Shown here in pieces: positions 47,251 to 62,350 of a stretch of 64,000 bases of DNA; position 1 is the stretch's first letter; each line of letters begins with the position of its first letter. The DNA comes from Bombus terrestris (taxonomy: Eukaryota; Arthropoda; Insecta; Hymenoptera; Apidae): contig NC_063275.1 of the NCBI RefSeq assembly GCF_910591885.1, positions 9,846,501 to 9,910,500 of the forward strand. Reading direction: 5' to 3'. Position numbers and translations under genes: made by a program. The notes beneath the pieces were generated by a model. The model did not search any database, was not told the DNA's origin, and saw only the letters and a program-made list of their open reading frames with translations.

Positions 47251-47550
47251 ATAACATGATACGATATATCGTATTGCTATATAACGTTATACGTTATATC
47301 GCAATAGTATATAACGTCGTACGTAATATCGTAACGGTATTTAACGTTATACGTTATATCGTAATACTATATAACGATTTACGTTCTAACGTAATACTAT
47401 ATAACGTGATACGATATATCGTATTGCTATATAACGTTATACGTTATATCGCAATAGTATATAACGTCGTACGTAATATCGTAACGGTATTTAACGTTAT
47501 ACGTTATATCGTAATACTATATAACGATTTACGTTCTAACGTAATACTAT
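47251..47550 (+). repeat. Private 150-bp tandem duplication
   Basis: The five-monomer order GTATTGC, GCAATAG, ATAACGTCGTACG with GTAACGG, TTTAACG, CGATTTACGTTCTAACG occurs at 47251-47400 and again at 47401-47550. All related units (for example 12391 on, 23731 on, 39541 on) have it once. It is therefore specific to this unit. Confidence 0.9.
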
Positions 47551-49257
47551 ATAACGTGATACGATATATCGTAAAGCTATATAACGTTATACCATGTATC
47601 GTAGTAGTATATAACGTTATACGTAATATCGCAATAGTATATAACGTTATACGTTATACCGTAACAGTATATAACGTTATACGTTATATCGTAATACCAT
47701 ATAACGTTATACGTTATAACGTAATACTATATAACGTGATACGATATATCCTAATGCTATATAACGTTACACCTTGTATCGTAATAGTATATAACGTTAT
47801 ACGTTATATCGTAACAGTATTTAACGTTATACGTTATATCGTAATACTATATAACGATTTACGTTCTAACGTAATACTATATAACGATATACGTTATAGC
47901 GTAATACTATATAACGTGATACGATATATCCTAATGCTACATAACGTTATACCTTCAATCATTATAGTATATAACGTTATACTTTATATCGTAATTGTAT
48001 ATAACGTTATACGATATAACGTAATACTATATAACATGATGCGACATCTCGTAATGTTATATAACGTTATACGTTGTATAGTAATAGTGTATAACGTTAT
48101 ACGATATATCGTTATACTATATAACGTTATACGTTATATCGTTATACTATATAACGTTATACGTTATATCGTAACAGTATATAACGTTATAACTTATATC
48201 GTAATACTATATAACGCTACACGACATAACGTAATACTATGTAACATGATACGATACATCGTAATGCTATATAACGTTATACCATGTATCGTAATAGTAT
48301 ATAACGTTATACGTTATATCGCAATAGTATATAACGTTATACGTTATATCGTTATACTATATAACGTTATACGTTATATCGTTATACTATATAACGTTAT
48401 ACGTTATATCGTTATACTATATAACGTTATACGTTATATCGTAACAGAATATAACGTTATAACTTATATCGTAATAGTATATAACGTTATACGTTATAAC
48501 GAATTACTATATAACATGATACGATATATCGCAATAGTATATAACGTTATACGTTATATCGTAACAGTATTTAACGTTATACGTTATATCGTAACAGTAT
48601 ATACCATGATACGATATATCGTAATGCCATATACCGTTATACGTTCTAGCGCAATAGTATATAACGTTATACGATAGAACGTAATACTATATATCATGAT
48701 GCGATATCTCGTAATGTTATATAACGTTATACGTTGTATAGTAATAGTGTATAACGTTATACGATATATCGTTATACTATATAACGTTATACGTTATATC
48801 GTTATACTATATAACGTTATACGTTATATCGTAACAGTATATAACGTTATAACTTATATCGTAATACTATATAACGCTACACGACATAACGTAATACTAT
48901 GTAACATGATACGATACATCGTAATGCTATATAACGTTATACCATGTATCGTAATAGTATATAACGTTATACGTTATATCGCAATAGTATATAACGTTAT
49001 ACGTTATATCGTTATACTATATAACGTTATACGTTATATCGTTATACTATATAACGTTATACGTTATATCGTAATAGTATATAACGTTATACGTTATAAC
49101 GAATTACTATATAACATGATACGATATATCGCAATAGTATATAACGTTATACGTTATATCGTAACAGTATTTAACGTTATACGTTATATCGTAATAGTAT
49201 ATAACATGATACGATATATCGTATTGCTATATAACGTTATACGTTATATCGCAATAG

Positions 49258-49286
49258 TATATACGTTATACGTTATATCGTAATAG
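49258..49286 (+). repeat. 29-bp short monomer (single-base deletion)
   Basis: The unit starts TATATACGTTATACG where its siblings have TATATAACGTTATACG, so one A is missing. Everything to the right is shifted by one base relative to the central register. The apparent open frame that enters here reads out of frame and stops at 49283, and a new one starts at 49295. It is the only single-base indel I found in about 2,130 monomers; a sequencing or assembly error is possible. Confidence 0.9.
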
Positions 49287-50070
49287 TATATAAAATGATA
49301 CGATATATCCTAATGCTATATAACGTTACACCTTGTATCGTAATAGTGAATAACGTTATACGTAATATCGTAACAGTATTTAACGTTATACGTTATATCG
49401 TAATAGTATATAACGTTATACGTTATATCCTAATAGTATATAACATGATACGATATATCGTAATGCTATATAAGGTTATACCATGTATCGTAATAGTGTA
49501 TAACGTTCTACGTTATATCGCAATAGTATATAACGTTATACGCTATATCGTAACAGTATTTAACTTTATAAGATATAACGTAATACTATATAACGTTATG
49601 TGATATAACGTAATACTATATAACATGATACGATATGTCTTAATGCTACATAACGTTATACCTTGAATCGCAATAGTATATAACGTTATATGTTATATCG
49701 TAATTGTATATAACGTTATACGTTATATCGTAACAGTATTTAACGTTATACGTTATAACGTAATACTATATAACGTTATACGTTATATCGTAATAGTATA
49801 TAACATGATACGATATATCCTAATGCTATATAACGTTACACCTTATATCGTAATAGTATATAACGTTATACGTAATATCGTAAGAGTATTTAACGTTATA
49901 CGTTATATCGTAATAGTATATAACGTTATACGATATAACGTAATACTATATAACGTTATATGATATAACGTAATACTATATAACATGATACGATATATCC
50001 TAATGCTACATAACGTTATACCTTGAATCGCAATAGTATATAACGTTATACGTTATATCGTAATACTATA

Positions 50071-53000
50071 TAACGTTATACGTTATATCGTAATAGTATA
50101 TAACATGATACGATATATCGTATTGCTATATAACGTTATACGTTATATCGCAATAGTATATAACGTTATACGTTATATCGTAATAGTATATAACATGATA
50201 CGATATATCCTAATGCTATATAACGTTACACCTTGTATCGTAATAGTATATAACGTTATACGTAATATCGTAACAGTATTTAACGTTATACGATATATCG
50301 CAATAGTATATAACGTTATACGTTATATCGTAACATTATATAACGTTATACGTTATATCGTAATACCATATAACGTTATACGTTATAACGTAATACTATA
50401 TAACGTGATGCGATATATCGTAATGCTATATAACGTTATACGTAATATCGTAACAGTATTTAACGTTATACGTTATATCGTAATACTATATAACGATTTA
50501 CGTTCTAACGTAATACTATATAACGATATACGTTATAACGTAATACTATATAACGTGATACGATATATCCTAATGCTATATAACGTTACACCTTGTATCG
50601 TAATAGTATATAACGTTATACGTTATATCGTAACAGTATTTAACGTTATACGTTATATCGTAATACTATATAACGATTTACGTTCTAACGTAATACTATA
50701 TAACGATATACGTTATAACGTAATATTATATAACGTGATACGATATATCCTAATGCTACATAACGTTATACCTTGAATCGCAATAGTATATAACGTTATA
50801 CTTTATATCGTAATTGTATATAACGTTATACGATATAACGTAATACTATATAACGTTATATGATATAACGTAATACTATATAACATGATACGATATATCC
50901 TAATGCTACATAACGTTATACCTTGAATCGCAATAGTATATGACGTTATACGTTATATCGTAATTGTATATAACATTATACGTTATATCGTAACAGTATT
51001 TAACGTTATACGTTATATCGTAATAGTATATATCATGATACGATATATCGTAATGCTATATAACGTTATACGTTATATCGCAATAGTATATAACGTTATA
51101 CGATATAACGTAATACTATATAACGTTATACGTTATATCGTAATAGTATATAACATGATACGATATATCCTAATGCTATATAACGTTACACCTTATATCG
51201 TAATAGTATATAACGTTATACGTAATATCGTAACAGTATTTAACGTTATACGTTATATCGTAATACTATATAACGTTATTCGATATAACGTAACACTATA
51301 TAACGTTATACGATATAACGTAATACTATATAACATGATACGATATATCCTAATGCTATATAACGTTACACCCTGTATCGTAATGGTATATAACGTTATA
51401 CGCAATATCGTAACAGTATTTAACGTTATACGTTGTATCGTAATTGTATATAACGTTATACGTTATACCGTAACAGTATATAACGTTATACGTTATATCG
51501 TAATACCATATAACGTTATACGTTATAACGTAATACTATATAACGTGATGCGATATATCGTAATGCTATATAACGTTATACGTAATATCGTAACAGTATT
51601 TAACGTTATACGTTATATCGTAATACTATATAACGATTTACGTTCTAACGTAATACTATATAACGATATACGTTATAACGTAATACTATATAACGTGATA
51701 CGATATATCCTAATGCTATATAACGTTACACCTTGTATCGTAATAGTATATAACGTTATACGTTATATCGTAACAGTATTTAACGTTATACGTTATATCG
51801 TAATACTATATAACGATTTACGTTCTAACGTAATACTATATAACGATATACGTTATAACGTAATATTATATAACGTGATACGATATATCCTAATGCTACA
51901 TAACGTTATACCTTGAATCGCAATAGTATATAACGTTATACGTTATATCGTAATTGTATATAACGTTATACGATATAACGTAATACTATATAACATGATG
52001 CGATATCTCGTAATGTTATATAACGTTATACGTTGTATAGTAATTGTGTATAACGTTATACGTTGTATCGTAACAGTATATAACATGATACGATATATCG
52101 TAATGCTATATACCGTTTTACGTTCTAGCGCAATAGTATATAACGTTATACGATATAACGTAATACTATATAACATGATGCGATATCTCGTAATGTTATA
52201 TAACGTTATACGTTGTATAGTAATAGTGTAAAACGTTATACGATATATCGTTATACTATATAACGTTATACGTTATATCGTTATACTATATAACGCTATA
52301 CGTTATATCGTAACAGTATATAACGTTATAACTTATATCGTAATAGTATATAACGTTATACGTTATAACGAATTACTATATAACATGATACGATATTTCC
52401 TAATGCTATATAACGTTATACGTTATATCGCAATAGTATATAACGTTATACGATATAACGTATTACTATATAACGAGATATGATATATCGTAATCCTATA
52501 TAACGTTATAACTTATATCGTAATAATATATAACGTTATACGTTATATCGTAATAGTATAAAACGTTATACGTTATATCCTAATACTATATAACGCTATA
52601 CGACATAACGTAATACTATGTAACATGATACGATATATCGTAATGCTATATAACGTTATACCATGTATCGTAATAGTATATAACGTTATACGTTATATCG
52701 CAATAGTATATAACGTTATACGTTATATCGTTATACTATATAACGTTATACGTTATATCGTTATACTATATAACGTTATACGTTATATCGTAACAGTATA
52801 TAACGTTATAACTTATATCGTAATAGTATATAACGTTATACGTTATAACGAATTACTATATAACATGATACGATATATCGTAATGCTATATAACGTTACA
52901 CGTTATATCGCAATAGTATATAACGTTATACGATATAACGTAATACTATATAACATGATACGATACATCCTAATGGTATATAACGTTTCACCTTGTATCG

Positions 53001-55080
53001 TAATAGTATATAACGTCATACGTAATATCGTAACAGTATTTAACGTTATACGTTATATCGTAATACTATATAACGATTTACGTTCTAACGTAATACTATA
53101 TAACGTGATAGGATATATCGTAAAGCTATATAACGTTATACCATGTATCGCAATAGTATATAACGTTATACGTTATATCGCAATAGTATATAACGTTATA
53201 CGTTATATCGTAACAGTATTTAACGTTATACGTTATATCGTAATAGTATATAACATGATACGATATATCGTATTGCTATATAACGTTATACGTTATATCG
53301 CAATAGTATATAACGTCGTACGTAATATCGTAACGGTATTTAACGTTATACGTTATATCGTAATACTATATAACGATTTACGTTCTAACGTAATACTATA
53401 TAACGTGATACGATATATCGTAAAGCTATATAACGTTATACCATGTATCGTAGTAGTATATAACGTTATACGTAATATCGCAATAGTATATAACGTTATA
53501 CGTTATACCGTAACAGTATATAACGTTATACGTTATATCGTAATACCATATAACGTTATACGTTATAACGTAATACTATATAACGTGATACGATATATCC
53601 TAATGCTATATAACGTTACACCTTGTATCGTAATAGTATATAACGTTATACGTTATATCGTAACAGTATTTAACGTTATACGTTATATCGTAATACTATA
53701 TAACGATTTACGTTCTAACGTAATACTATATAACGATATACGTTATAGCGTAATACTATATAACGTGATACGATATATCCTAATGCTACATAACGTTATA
53801 CCTTCAATCATTATAGTATATAACGTTATACTTTATATCGTAATTGTATATAACGTTATACGATATAACGTAATACTATATAACATGATGCGACATCTCG
53901 TAATGTTATATAACGTTATACGTTGTATAGTAATAGTGTATAACGTTATACGATATATCGTTATACTATATAACGTTATACGTTATATCGTTATACTATA
54001 TAACGTTATACGTTATATCGTAACAGTATATAACGTTATAACTTATATCGTAATACTATATAACGCTACACGACATAACGTAATACTATGTAACATGATA
54101 CGATACATCGTAATGCTATATAACGTTATACCATGTATCGTAATAGTATATAACGTTATACGTTATATCGCAATAGTATATAACGTTATACGTTATATCG
54201 TTATACTATATAACGTTATACGTTATATCGTTATACTATATAACGTTATACGTTATATCGTTATACTATATAACGTTATACGTTATATCGTAACAGAATA
54301 TAACGTTATAACTTATATCGTAATAGTATATAACGTTATACGTTATAACGAATTACTATATAACATGATACGATATATCGCAATAGTATATAACGTTATA
54401 CGTTATATCGTAACAGTATTTAACGTTATACGTTATATCGTAACAGTATATACCATGATACGATATATCGTAATGCCATATACCGTTATACGTTCTAGCG
54501 CAATAGTATATAACGTTATACGATAGAACGTAATACTATATATCATGATGCGATATCTCGTAATGTTATATAACGTTATACGTTGTATAGTAATAGTGTA
54601 TAACGTTATACGATATATCGTTATACTATATAACGTTATACGTTATATCGTTATACTATATAACGTTATACGTTATATCGTAACAGTATATAACGTTATA
54701 ACTTATATCGTAATACTATATAACGCTACACGACATAACGTAATACTATGTAACATGATACGATACATCGTAATGCTATATAACGTTATACCATGTATCG
54801 TAATAGTATATAACGTTATACGTTATATCGCAATAGTATATAACGTTACACGTTATATCGTTATACTATATAACGTTATACGTTATATCGTTATACTATA
54901 TAACGTTATACGTTATATCGTTATACTATATAACGTTATACGTTATATCGTAACAGAATATAACGTTATAACTTATATCGTAATAGTATATAACGTTATA
55001 CGTTATAACGAATTACTATATAACATGATACGATATATCGCAATAGTATATAACGTTATACGTTATATCGTAACAGTATT
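50071..55080 (+). repeat. 5,010-bp unit, first copy
   Basis: It is followed by a second copy at an offset of 5,010 bp (167 monomers). Roughly ten substitutions separate them, for example near 50292, 51444, 52126 (TACCGTTTTACG), 52292 (ACGCTATACG) and 53111 (GTGATAGGATAT). It contains the 880-bp module, the marker monomer (53787) and the nested 660-bp duplication (about 53880 and 54540). Confidence 0.9.
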
Positions 55081-58000
55081 TAACGTTATACGTTATATCG
55101 TAATAGTATATAACATGATACGATATATCGTATTGCTATATAACGTTATACGTTATATCGCAATAGTATATAACGTTATACGTTATATCGTAATAGTATA
55201 TAACATGATACGATATATCCTAATGCTATATAACGTTACACCTTGTATCGTAATAGTATATAACGTTATACGTAATATCGTAACAGTATTTAACGTTATA
55301 CGTTATATCGCAATAGTATATAACGTTATACGTTATATCGTAACATTATATAACGTTATACGTTATATCGTAATACCATATAACGTTATACGTTATAACG
55401 TAATACTATATAACGTGATGCGATATATCGTAATGCTATATAACGTTATACGTAATATCGTAACAGTATTTAACGTTATACGTTATATCGTAATACTATA
55501 TAACGATTTACGTTCTAACGTAATACTATATAACGATATACGTTATAACGTAATACTATATAACGTGATACGATATATCCTAATGCTATATAACGTTACA
55601 CCTTGTATCGTAATAGTATATAACGTTATACGTTATATCGTAACAGTATTTAACGTTATACGTTATATCGCAATACTATATAACGATTTACGTTCTAACG
55701 TAATACTATATAACGATATACGTTATAACGTAATATTATATAACGTGATACGATATATCCTAATGCTACATAACGTTATACCTTGAATCGCAATAGTATA
55801 TCACGTTATACTTTATATCGTAATTGTATATAACGTTATACGATATAACGTAATACTATATAACGTTATATGATATAACGTAATACTATATAACATGATA
55901 CGATATATCCTAATGCTACATAACGTTATACCTTGAATCGCAATAGTATATGACGTTATACGTTATATCGTAATTGTATATAACATTATACGTTATATCG
56001 TAACAGTATTTAACGTTATACGTTATATCGTAATAGTATATATCATGATACGATATATCGTAATGCTATATAACGTTATACGTTATATCGCAATAGTATA
56101 TAACGTTATACGATATAACGTAATACTATATAACGTTATACGTTATATCGTAATAGTATATAACATGATACGATATATCCTAATGCTATATAACGTTACA
56201 CCTTATATCGTAATAGTATATAACGTTATACGTAATATCGTAACAGTATTTAACGTTATACGTTATATCGTAATACTATATAACGTTATTCGATATAACG
56301 TAACACTATATAACGTTATACGATATAACGTAATACTATATAACATGATACGATATATCCTAATGCTATATAACGTTACACCCTGTATCGTAATGGTATA
56401 TAACGTTATACGCAATATCGTAACAGTATTTAACGTTATACGTTGTATCGTAATAGTATATAACGTTATACGTTATACCGTAACAGTATATAACGTTATA
56501 CGTTATATCGTAATACCATATAACGTTATACGTTATAACGTAATACTATATAACGTGATGCGATATATCGTAATGCTATATAACGTTATACGTAATATCG
56601 TAACAGTATTTAACGTTATACGTTATATCGTAATACTATATAACGATTTACGTTCTAACGTAATACTATATAACGATATACGTTATAACGTAATACTATA
56701 TAACGTGATACGATATATCCTAATGCTATATAACGTTACACCTTGTATCGTAATAGTATATAACGTTATACGTTATATCGTAACAGTATTTAACGTTATA
56801 CGTTATATCGTAATACTATATAACGATTTACGTTCTAAGGTAATACTATATAACGATATACGTTATAACGTAATATTATATAACGTGATACGATATATCC
56901 TAATGCTACATAACGTTATACCTTGAATCGCAATAGTATATAACGTTATACGTTATATCGTAATTGTATATAACGTTATACGATATAACGTAATACTATA
57001 TAACATGATGCGATATCTCGTAATGTTATATAACGTTATACGTTGTATAGTAATTGTGTATAACGTTATACGTTGTATCGTAACAGTATATAACATGATA
57101 CGATATATCGTAATGCTATATACCGTTATACGTTCTAGCGCAATAGTATATAACGTTATACGATATAACGTAATACTATATAACATGATGCGATATCTCG
57201 TAATGTTATATAACGTTATACGTTGTATAGTAATAGTGTAAAACGTTATACGATATATCGTTATACTATATAACGTTATACGTTATATCGTTATACTATA
57301 TAACGTTATACGTTATATCGTAACAGTATATAACGTTATAACTTATATCGTAATAGTATATAACGTTATACGTTATAACGAATTACTATATAACATGATA
57401 CGATATTTCCTAATGCTATATAACGTTATACGTTATATCGCAATAGTATATAACGTTATACGATATAACGTATTACTATATAACGAGATATGATATATCG
57501 TAATCCTATATAACGTTATAACTTATATCGTAATAATATATAACGTTATACGTTATATCGTAATAGTATAAAACGTTATACGTTATATCCTAATACTATA
57601 TAACGCTATACGACATAACGTAATACTATGTAACATGATACGATATATCGTAATGCTATATAACGTTATACCATGTATCGTAATAGTATATAACGTTATA
57701 CGTTATATCGCAATAGTATATAACGTTATACGTTATATCGTTATACTATATAACGTTATACGTTATATCGTTATACTATATATCGTTATACGTTATATCG
57801 TAACAGTATATAACGTTATAACTTATATCGTAATAGTATATAACGTTATACGTTATAACGAATTACTATATAACATGATACGATATATCGTAATGCTATA
57901 TAACGTTACACGTTATATCGCAATAGTATATAACGTTATACGATATAACGTAATACTATATAACATGATACGATACATCCTAATGGTATATAACGTTTCA

Positions 58001-59453
58001 CCTTGTATCGTAATAGTATATAACGTCATACGTAATATCGTAACAGTATTTAACGTTATACGTTATATCGTAATACTATATAACGATTTACGTTCTAACG
58101 TAATACTATATAACGTGATACGATATATCGTAAAGCTATATAACGTTATACCATGTATCGCAATAGTATATAACGTTATACGTTATATCGCAATAGTATA
58201 TAACGTTATACGTTATATCGTAACAGTATTTAACGTTATACGTTATATCGTAATAGTATATAACATGATACGATATATCGTATTGCTATATAACGTTATA
58301 CGTTATATCGCAATAGTATATAACGTCGTACGTAATATCGTAACGGTATTTAACGTTATACGTTATATCGTAATACTATATAACGATTTACGTTCTAACG
58401 TAATACTATATAACGTGATACGATATATCGTAAAGCTATATAACGTTATACCATGTATCGTAGTAGTATATAACGTTATACGTAATATCGCAATAGTATA
58501 TAACGTTATACGTTATACCGTAACAGTATATAACGTTATACGTTATATCGTAATACCATATAACGTTATACGTTATAACGTAATACTATATAACGTGATA
58601 CGATATATCCTAATGCTATATAACGTTACACCTTGTATCGTAATAGTATATAACGTTATACGTTATATCGTAACAGTATTTAACGTTATACGTTATATCG
58701 TAATACTATATAACGATTTACGTTCTAACGTAATACTATATAACGATATACGTTATAGCGTAATACTATATAACGTGATACGATATATCCTAATGCTACA
58801 TAACGTTATACCTTCAATCATTATAGTATATAACGTTATACTTTATATCGTAATTGTATATAACGTTATACGATATAACGTAATACTATATAACATGATG
58901 CGACATCTCGTAATGTTATATAACGTTATACGTTGTATAGTAATAGTGTATAACGTTATACGATATATCGTTATACTATATAACGTTATACGTTATATCG
59001 TTATACTATATAACGTTATACGTTATATCGTAACAGTATATAACGTTATAACTTATATCGTAATACTATATAACGCTACACGACATAACGTAATACTATG
59101 TAACATGATACGATACATCGTAATGCTATATAACGTTATACCATGTATCGTAATAGTATATAACGTTATACGTTATATCGCAATAGTATATAACGTTATA
59201 CGTTATATCGTTATACTATATAACGTTATACGTTATATCGTTATACTATATAACGTTATACGTTATATCGTTATACTATATAACGTTATACGTTATATCG
59301 TAACAGAATATAACGTTATAACTTATATCGTAATAGTATATAACGTTATACGTTATAACGAATTACTATATAACATGATACGATATATCGCAATAGTATA
59401 TAACGTTATACGTTATATCGTAACAGTATTTAACGTTATACGTTATATCGTAA
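55081..59453 (+). repeat. 5,010-bp unit, second, shorter copy
   Basis: It matches 50071-54443 and then departs from the first copy: the TACCATGATACG and TACCGTTATACG monomers that lead into the second 660-bp copy are absent. The sequence passes straight to ACATGATACG and GTATTGC monomers, as after the second copy elsewhere. It therefore carries a single 660-bp element. This is why the longest open frame of the window (57635-59863) is found here. Confidence 0.88.
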
Positions 59454-62350
59454 TAGTATATAACATGATACGATATATCGTATTGCTATATAACGTTATA
59501 CGTTATATCGCAATAGTATATAACGTTATACGTTATATCGTAATAGTGTATAACATGATACGATATATCCTAATGCTATATAACGTTACACCTTGTATCG
59601 TAATAGTGAATAACGTTATACGTAATATCGTAACAGTATTTAACGTTATTCGTTATATCGTAATAGTATATAACGTTATACGTTATATCCTAATAGTATA
59701 TAACATGATACGATATATCGTAATGCTATATAAGGTTATACCATGTATCGTAATAGTGTATAACGTTCTACGTTATATCGCAATAGTATATAACGTTATA
59801 CGCTATATCGTAACAGTATTTAACTTTATAAGATATAACGTAATACTATATAACGTTATGTGATATAACGTAATACTATATAACATGATACGATATATCT
59901 TAATGCTACATAACGTTATACCTTGAATCGCAATAGTATATAACGTTATATGTTATATCGTAATTGTATATAACGTTATACGTTATATCGTAACAGTATT
60001 TGACGTTATACGTTATAACGTAATACTATATAACGTTATACGTTATATCGTAATAGTATATAACATGATACGATATATCCTAATGCTATATAACGTTACA
60101 CCTTATATCGTAATAGTATATAACGTTATACGTAATATCGTAAGAGTATTTAACGTTATACGTTATATCGTAATAGTATATAACGTTATACGATATAACG
60201 TAATACTATATAACGTTATATGATATAACGTAATACTATATAACATGATACGATATATCCTAATGCTACATAACGTTATACCTTGAATCGCAATAGTATA
60301 TAACGTTATACGTTATATCGTAATACTATATAACGTTATACGTTATATCGTAATAGTATATAACATGATACGATATATCGTATTGCTATATAACGTTATA
60401 CGTTATATCGCAATAGTATATAACGTTATACGTTATATCGTAATAGTATATAACATGATACGATATATCCTAATGCTATATAACGTTACACCTTGTATCG
60501 TAATAGTATATAACGTTATACGTAATATCGTAACAGTATTTAACGTTATACGTTATATCGCAATAGTATATAACGTTATACGTTATATCGTAACATTATT
60601 TAACGTTATACGTTATATCGTAATAGTATATAACATGATACGATATATCGTATTGCTATATAACGTTATAACTTATATCGTAATAATATATAACGTTATA
60701 ACTTATATCGTAATAATATATAACGTTATACGTTATATCGTAATAGTATAAAACGTTATACGTTATATCCTAATACTATATAACGCTATACGACATAACG
60801 TAATACTATGAAACATGATACGATATATCGTAATGCTATATAACGTTATACCATGTATCGTAATAGTATATAACGTTATACGTTATATCGCAAAAGTATA
60901 TAACGTTATACGTTATATCGTTATACTATATAACGTTATACGTTATATCGTTATACCATATAACGTTATACGTTATATCGTAACAGTATATAACGTTATA
61001 CCATGTATCGTAATAGTATATAACGTTATACGTTATAACGAATTACGATATAACATGATACGATATATCGTAATGCTATATAACGTTATACGTTATATCG
61101 CAATAGTATATAACGTTATACGATATAAGGTAATACTATATAACATGATACGATACATCCTAATGCTATATAACGTTTCACCTTGTATCGTAATAGTATA
61201 TAACGTTATACGTTATATCGTAACAGTATATAACATGATACGATATATCGTAGTGCTATATAACGTTATACCATGTATCGCAATAGTATATAACGTTATT
61301 CGTTATATCGTAACAGTATTTAACGTTATACGTTATATCGTAATAGTATATAACATGATACGATATATCCTAATGCTATATAACGTTACACCTTGTATCG
61401 TAATAGTATATATCGTTATACGTAATATCGTAACAGTATTTAACGTTATACGTTATATCGCAATAGTATATAACGTTATACGTTATATCGTAACAGTATT
61501 TAACGTTATACGTTATATCGTAATAGTATATAACATGATACGATATATCGTATTGCTATATAACGTTATACGTTATATCGCAATAGTATATAACGTTATA
61601 CGTTATATCGTAATAGTATATAACATGATACGATATATACTAATGCTATATAACGTTACACCTTGTATCGTAATAGTATATAACGTTATACGTAATATCG
61701 TAACAGTATTTAACGTTATACGTTATATCGTAATACTATATAACGATTTACGTTCTAACGTAATACTATATAACGTGATACGATATATCGTAAAGCTATA
61801 TAACGTTATACCATGTATCGTAGTAGTATATAACGTTAAACGTAATATCGCAATAGTATATAACGTTATACGTTATACCGTAACAGTATATAAGGTTATA
61901 CGTTATATCGCAATACCATATGACGTTATACGTTATAACGTAATACTATATAACGTGATGCGATATATCGTAATGCTATATAACGTTATACGTAATATCG
62001 TAACAGTATTTAACGTTATACGTTATATCGTAATTCTATATAACGATTTACGTTCTAACGTAATACTATATAACGATATACGTTATAACGTAATACTATA
62101 TAACGTGATACGATATATCCTAATGCTATATAACGTTACACCTTGTATCGTAATAGTATATAACGTTATACGTTATATCGTAACAGTATTTAACGTTATA
62201 CGTTATATCGTAATACTATATAACGATTTACGTTCTAACGTAATACTATATAACGATATACGTTATAACGTAATACTATATAACGTGATACGATATATCC
62301 TAATGCTACATAACGTTATACCTTGAATCGCAATAGTATATAACGTTATA
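59454..62350 (+). repeat. Right copy of mixed block
   Basis: The first part (to about 60600) follows unit B from 36981 at an offset of about 22,470 bp. From 59769 to 62350 it also follows 41680-44231. A single monomer with AACTTATATCGTAATAA is doubled at 60661-60720. Private changes include TTCGTTATATC near 61300, GCAAAAG near 60890 and GTAACAG for GTAATAG near 61221. Confidence 0.85.

Larger units (their letters stand above)
46261..50070 (+). repeat. Rearranged unit, copy E
   Basis: It follows copy C (38191 on) at an offset of 8,070 bp. Twelve monomers (360 bp, equivalent to 39151-39510) are missing at the 47220/47221 junction. A five-monomer (150-bp) duplication is added, two monomers are missing near 49070, and one base is missing near 49262. 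These steps account exactly for the final offset of 7,829 bp, once the one-monomer loss private to C is included. The nested 660-bp pair is present at about 48031 and 48691. Confidence 0.87.

Noticed and set aside
57635..59863. Long forward open frames (the longest 742 codons; others of 633, 623, 553, 503, 472 and 453 codons) as repeat-protein genes
   Set aside because: They are the stop-free frame of the 30-bp monomer. They start wherever the ACATGATACG variant supplies an ATG and stop wherever a TGA- or TAA-bearing variant occurs. There is no promoter context, codon bias, domain or non-repeat terminus, and a one-base deletion at 49262 simply resets the frame.
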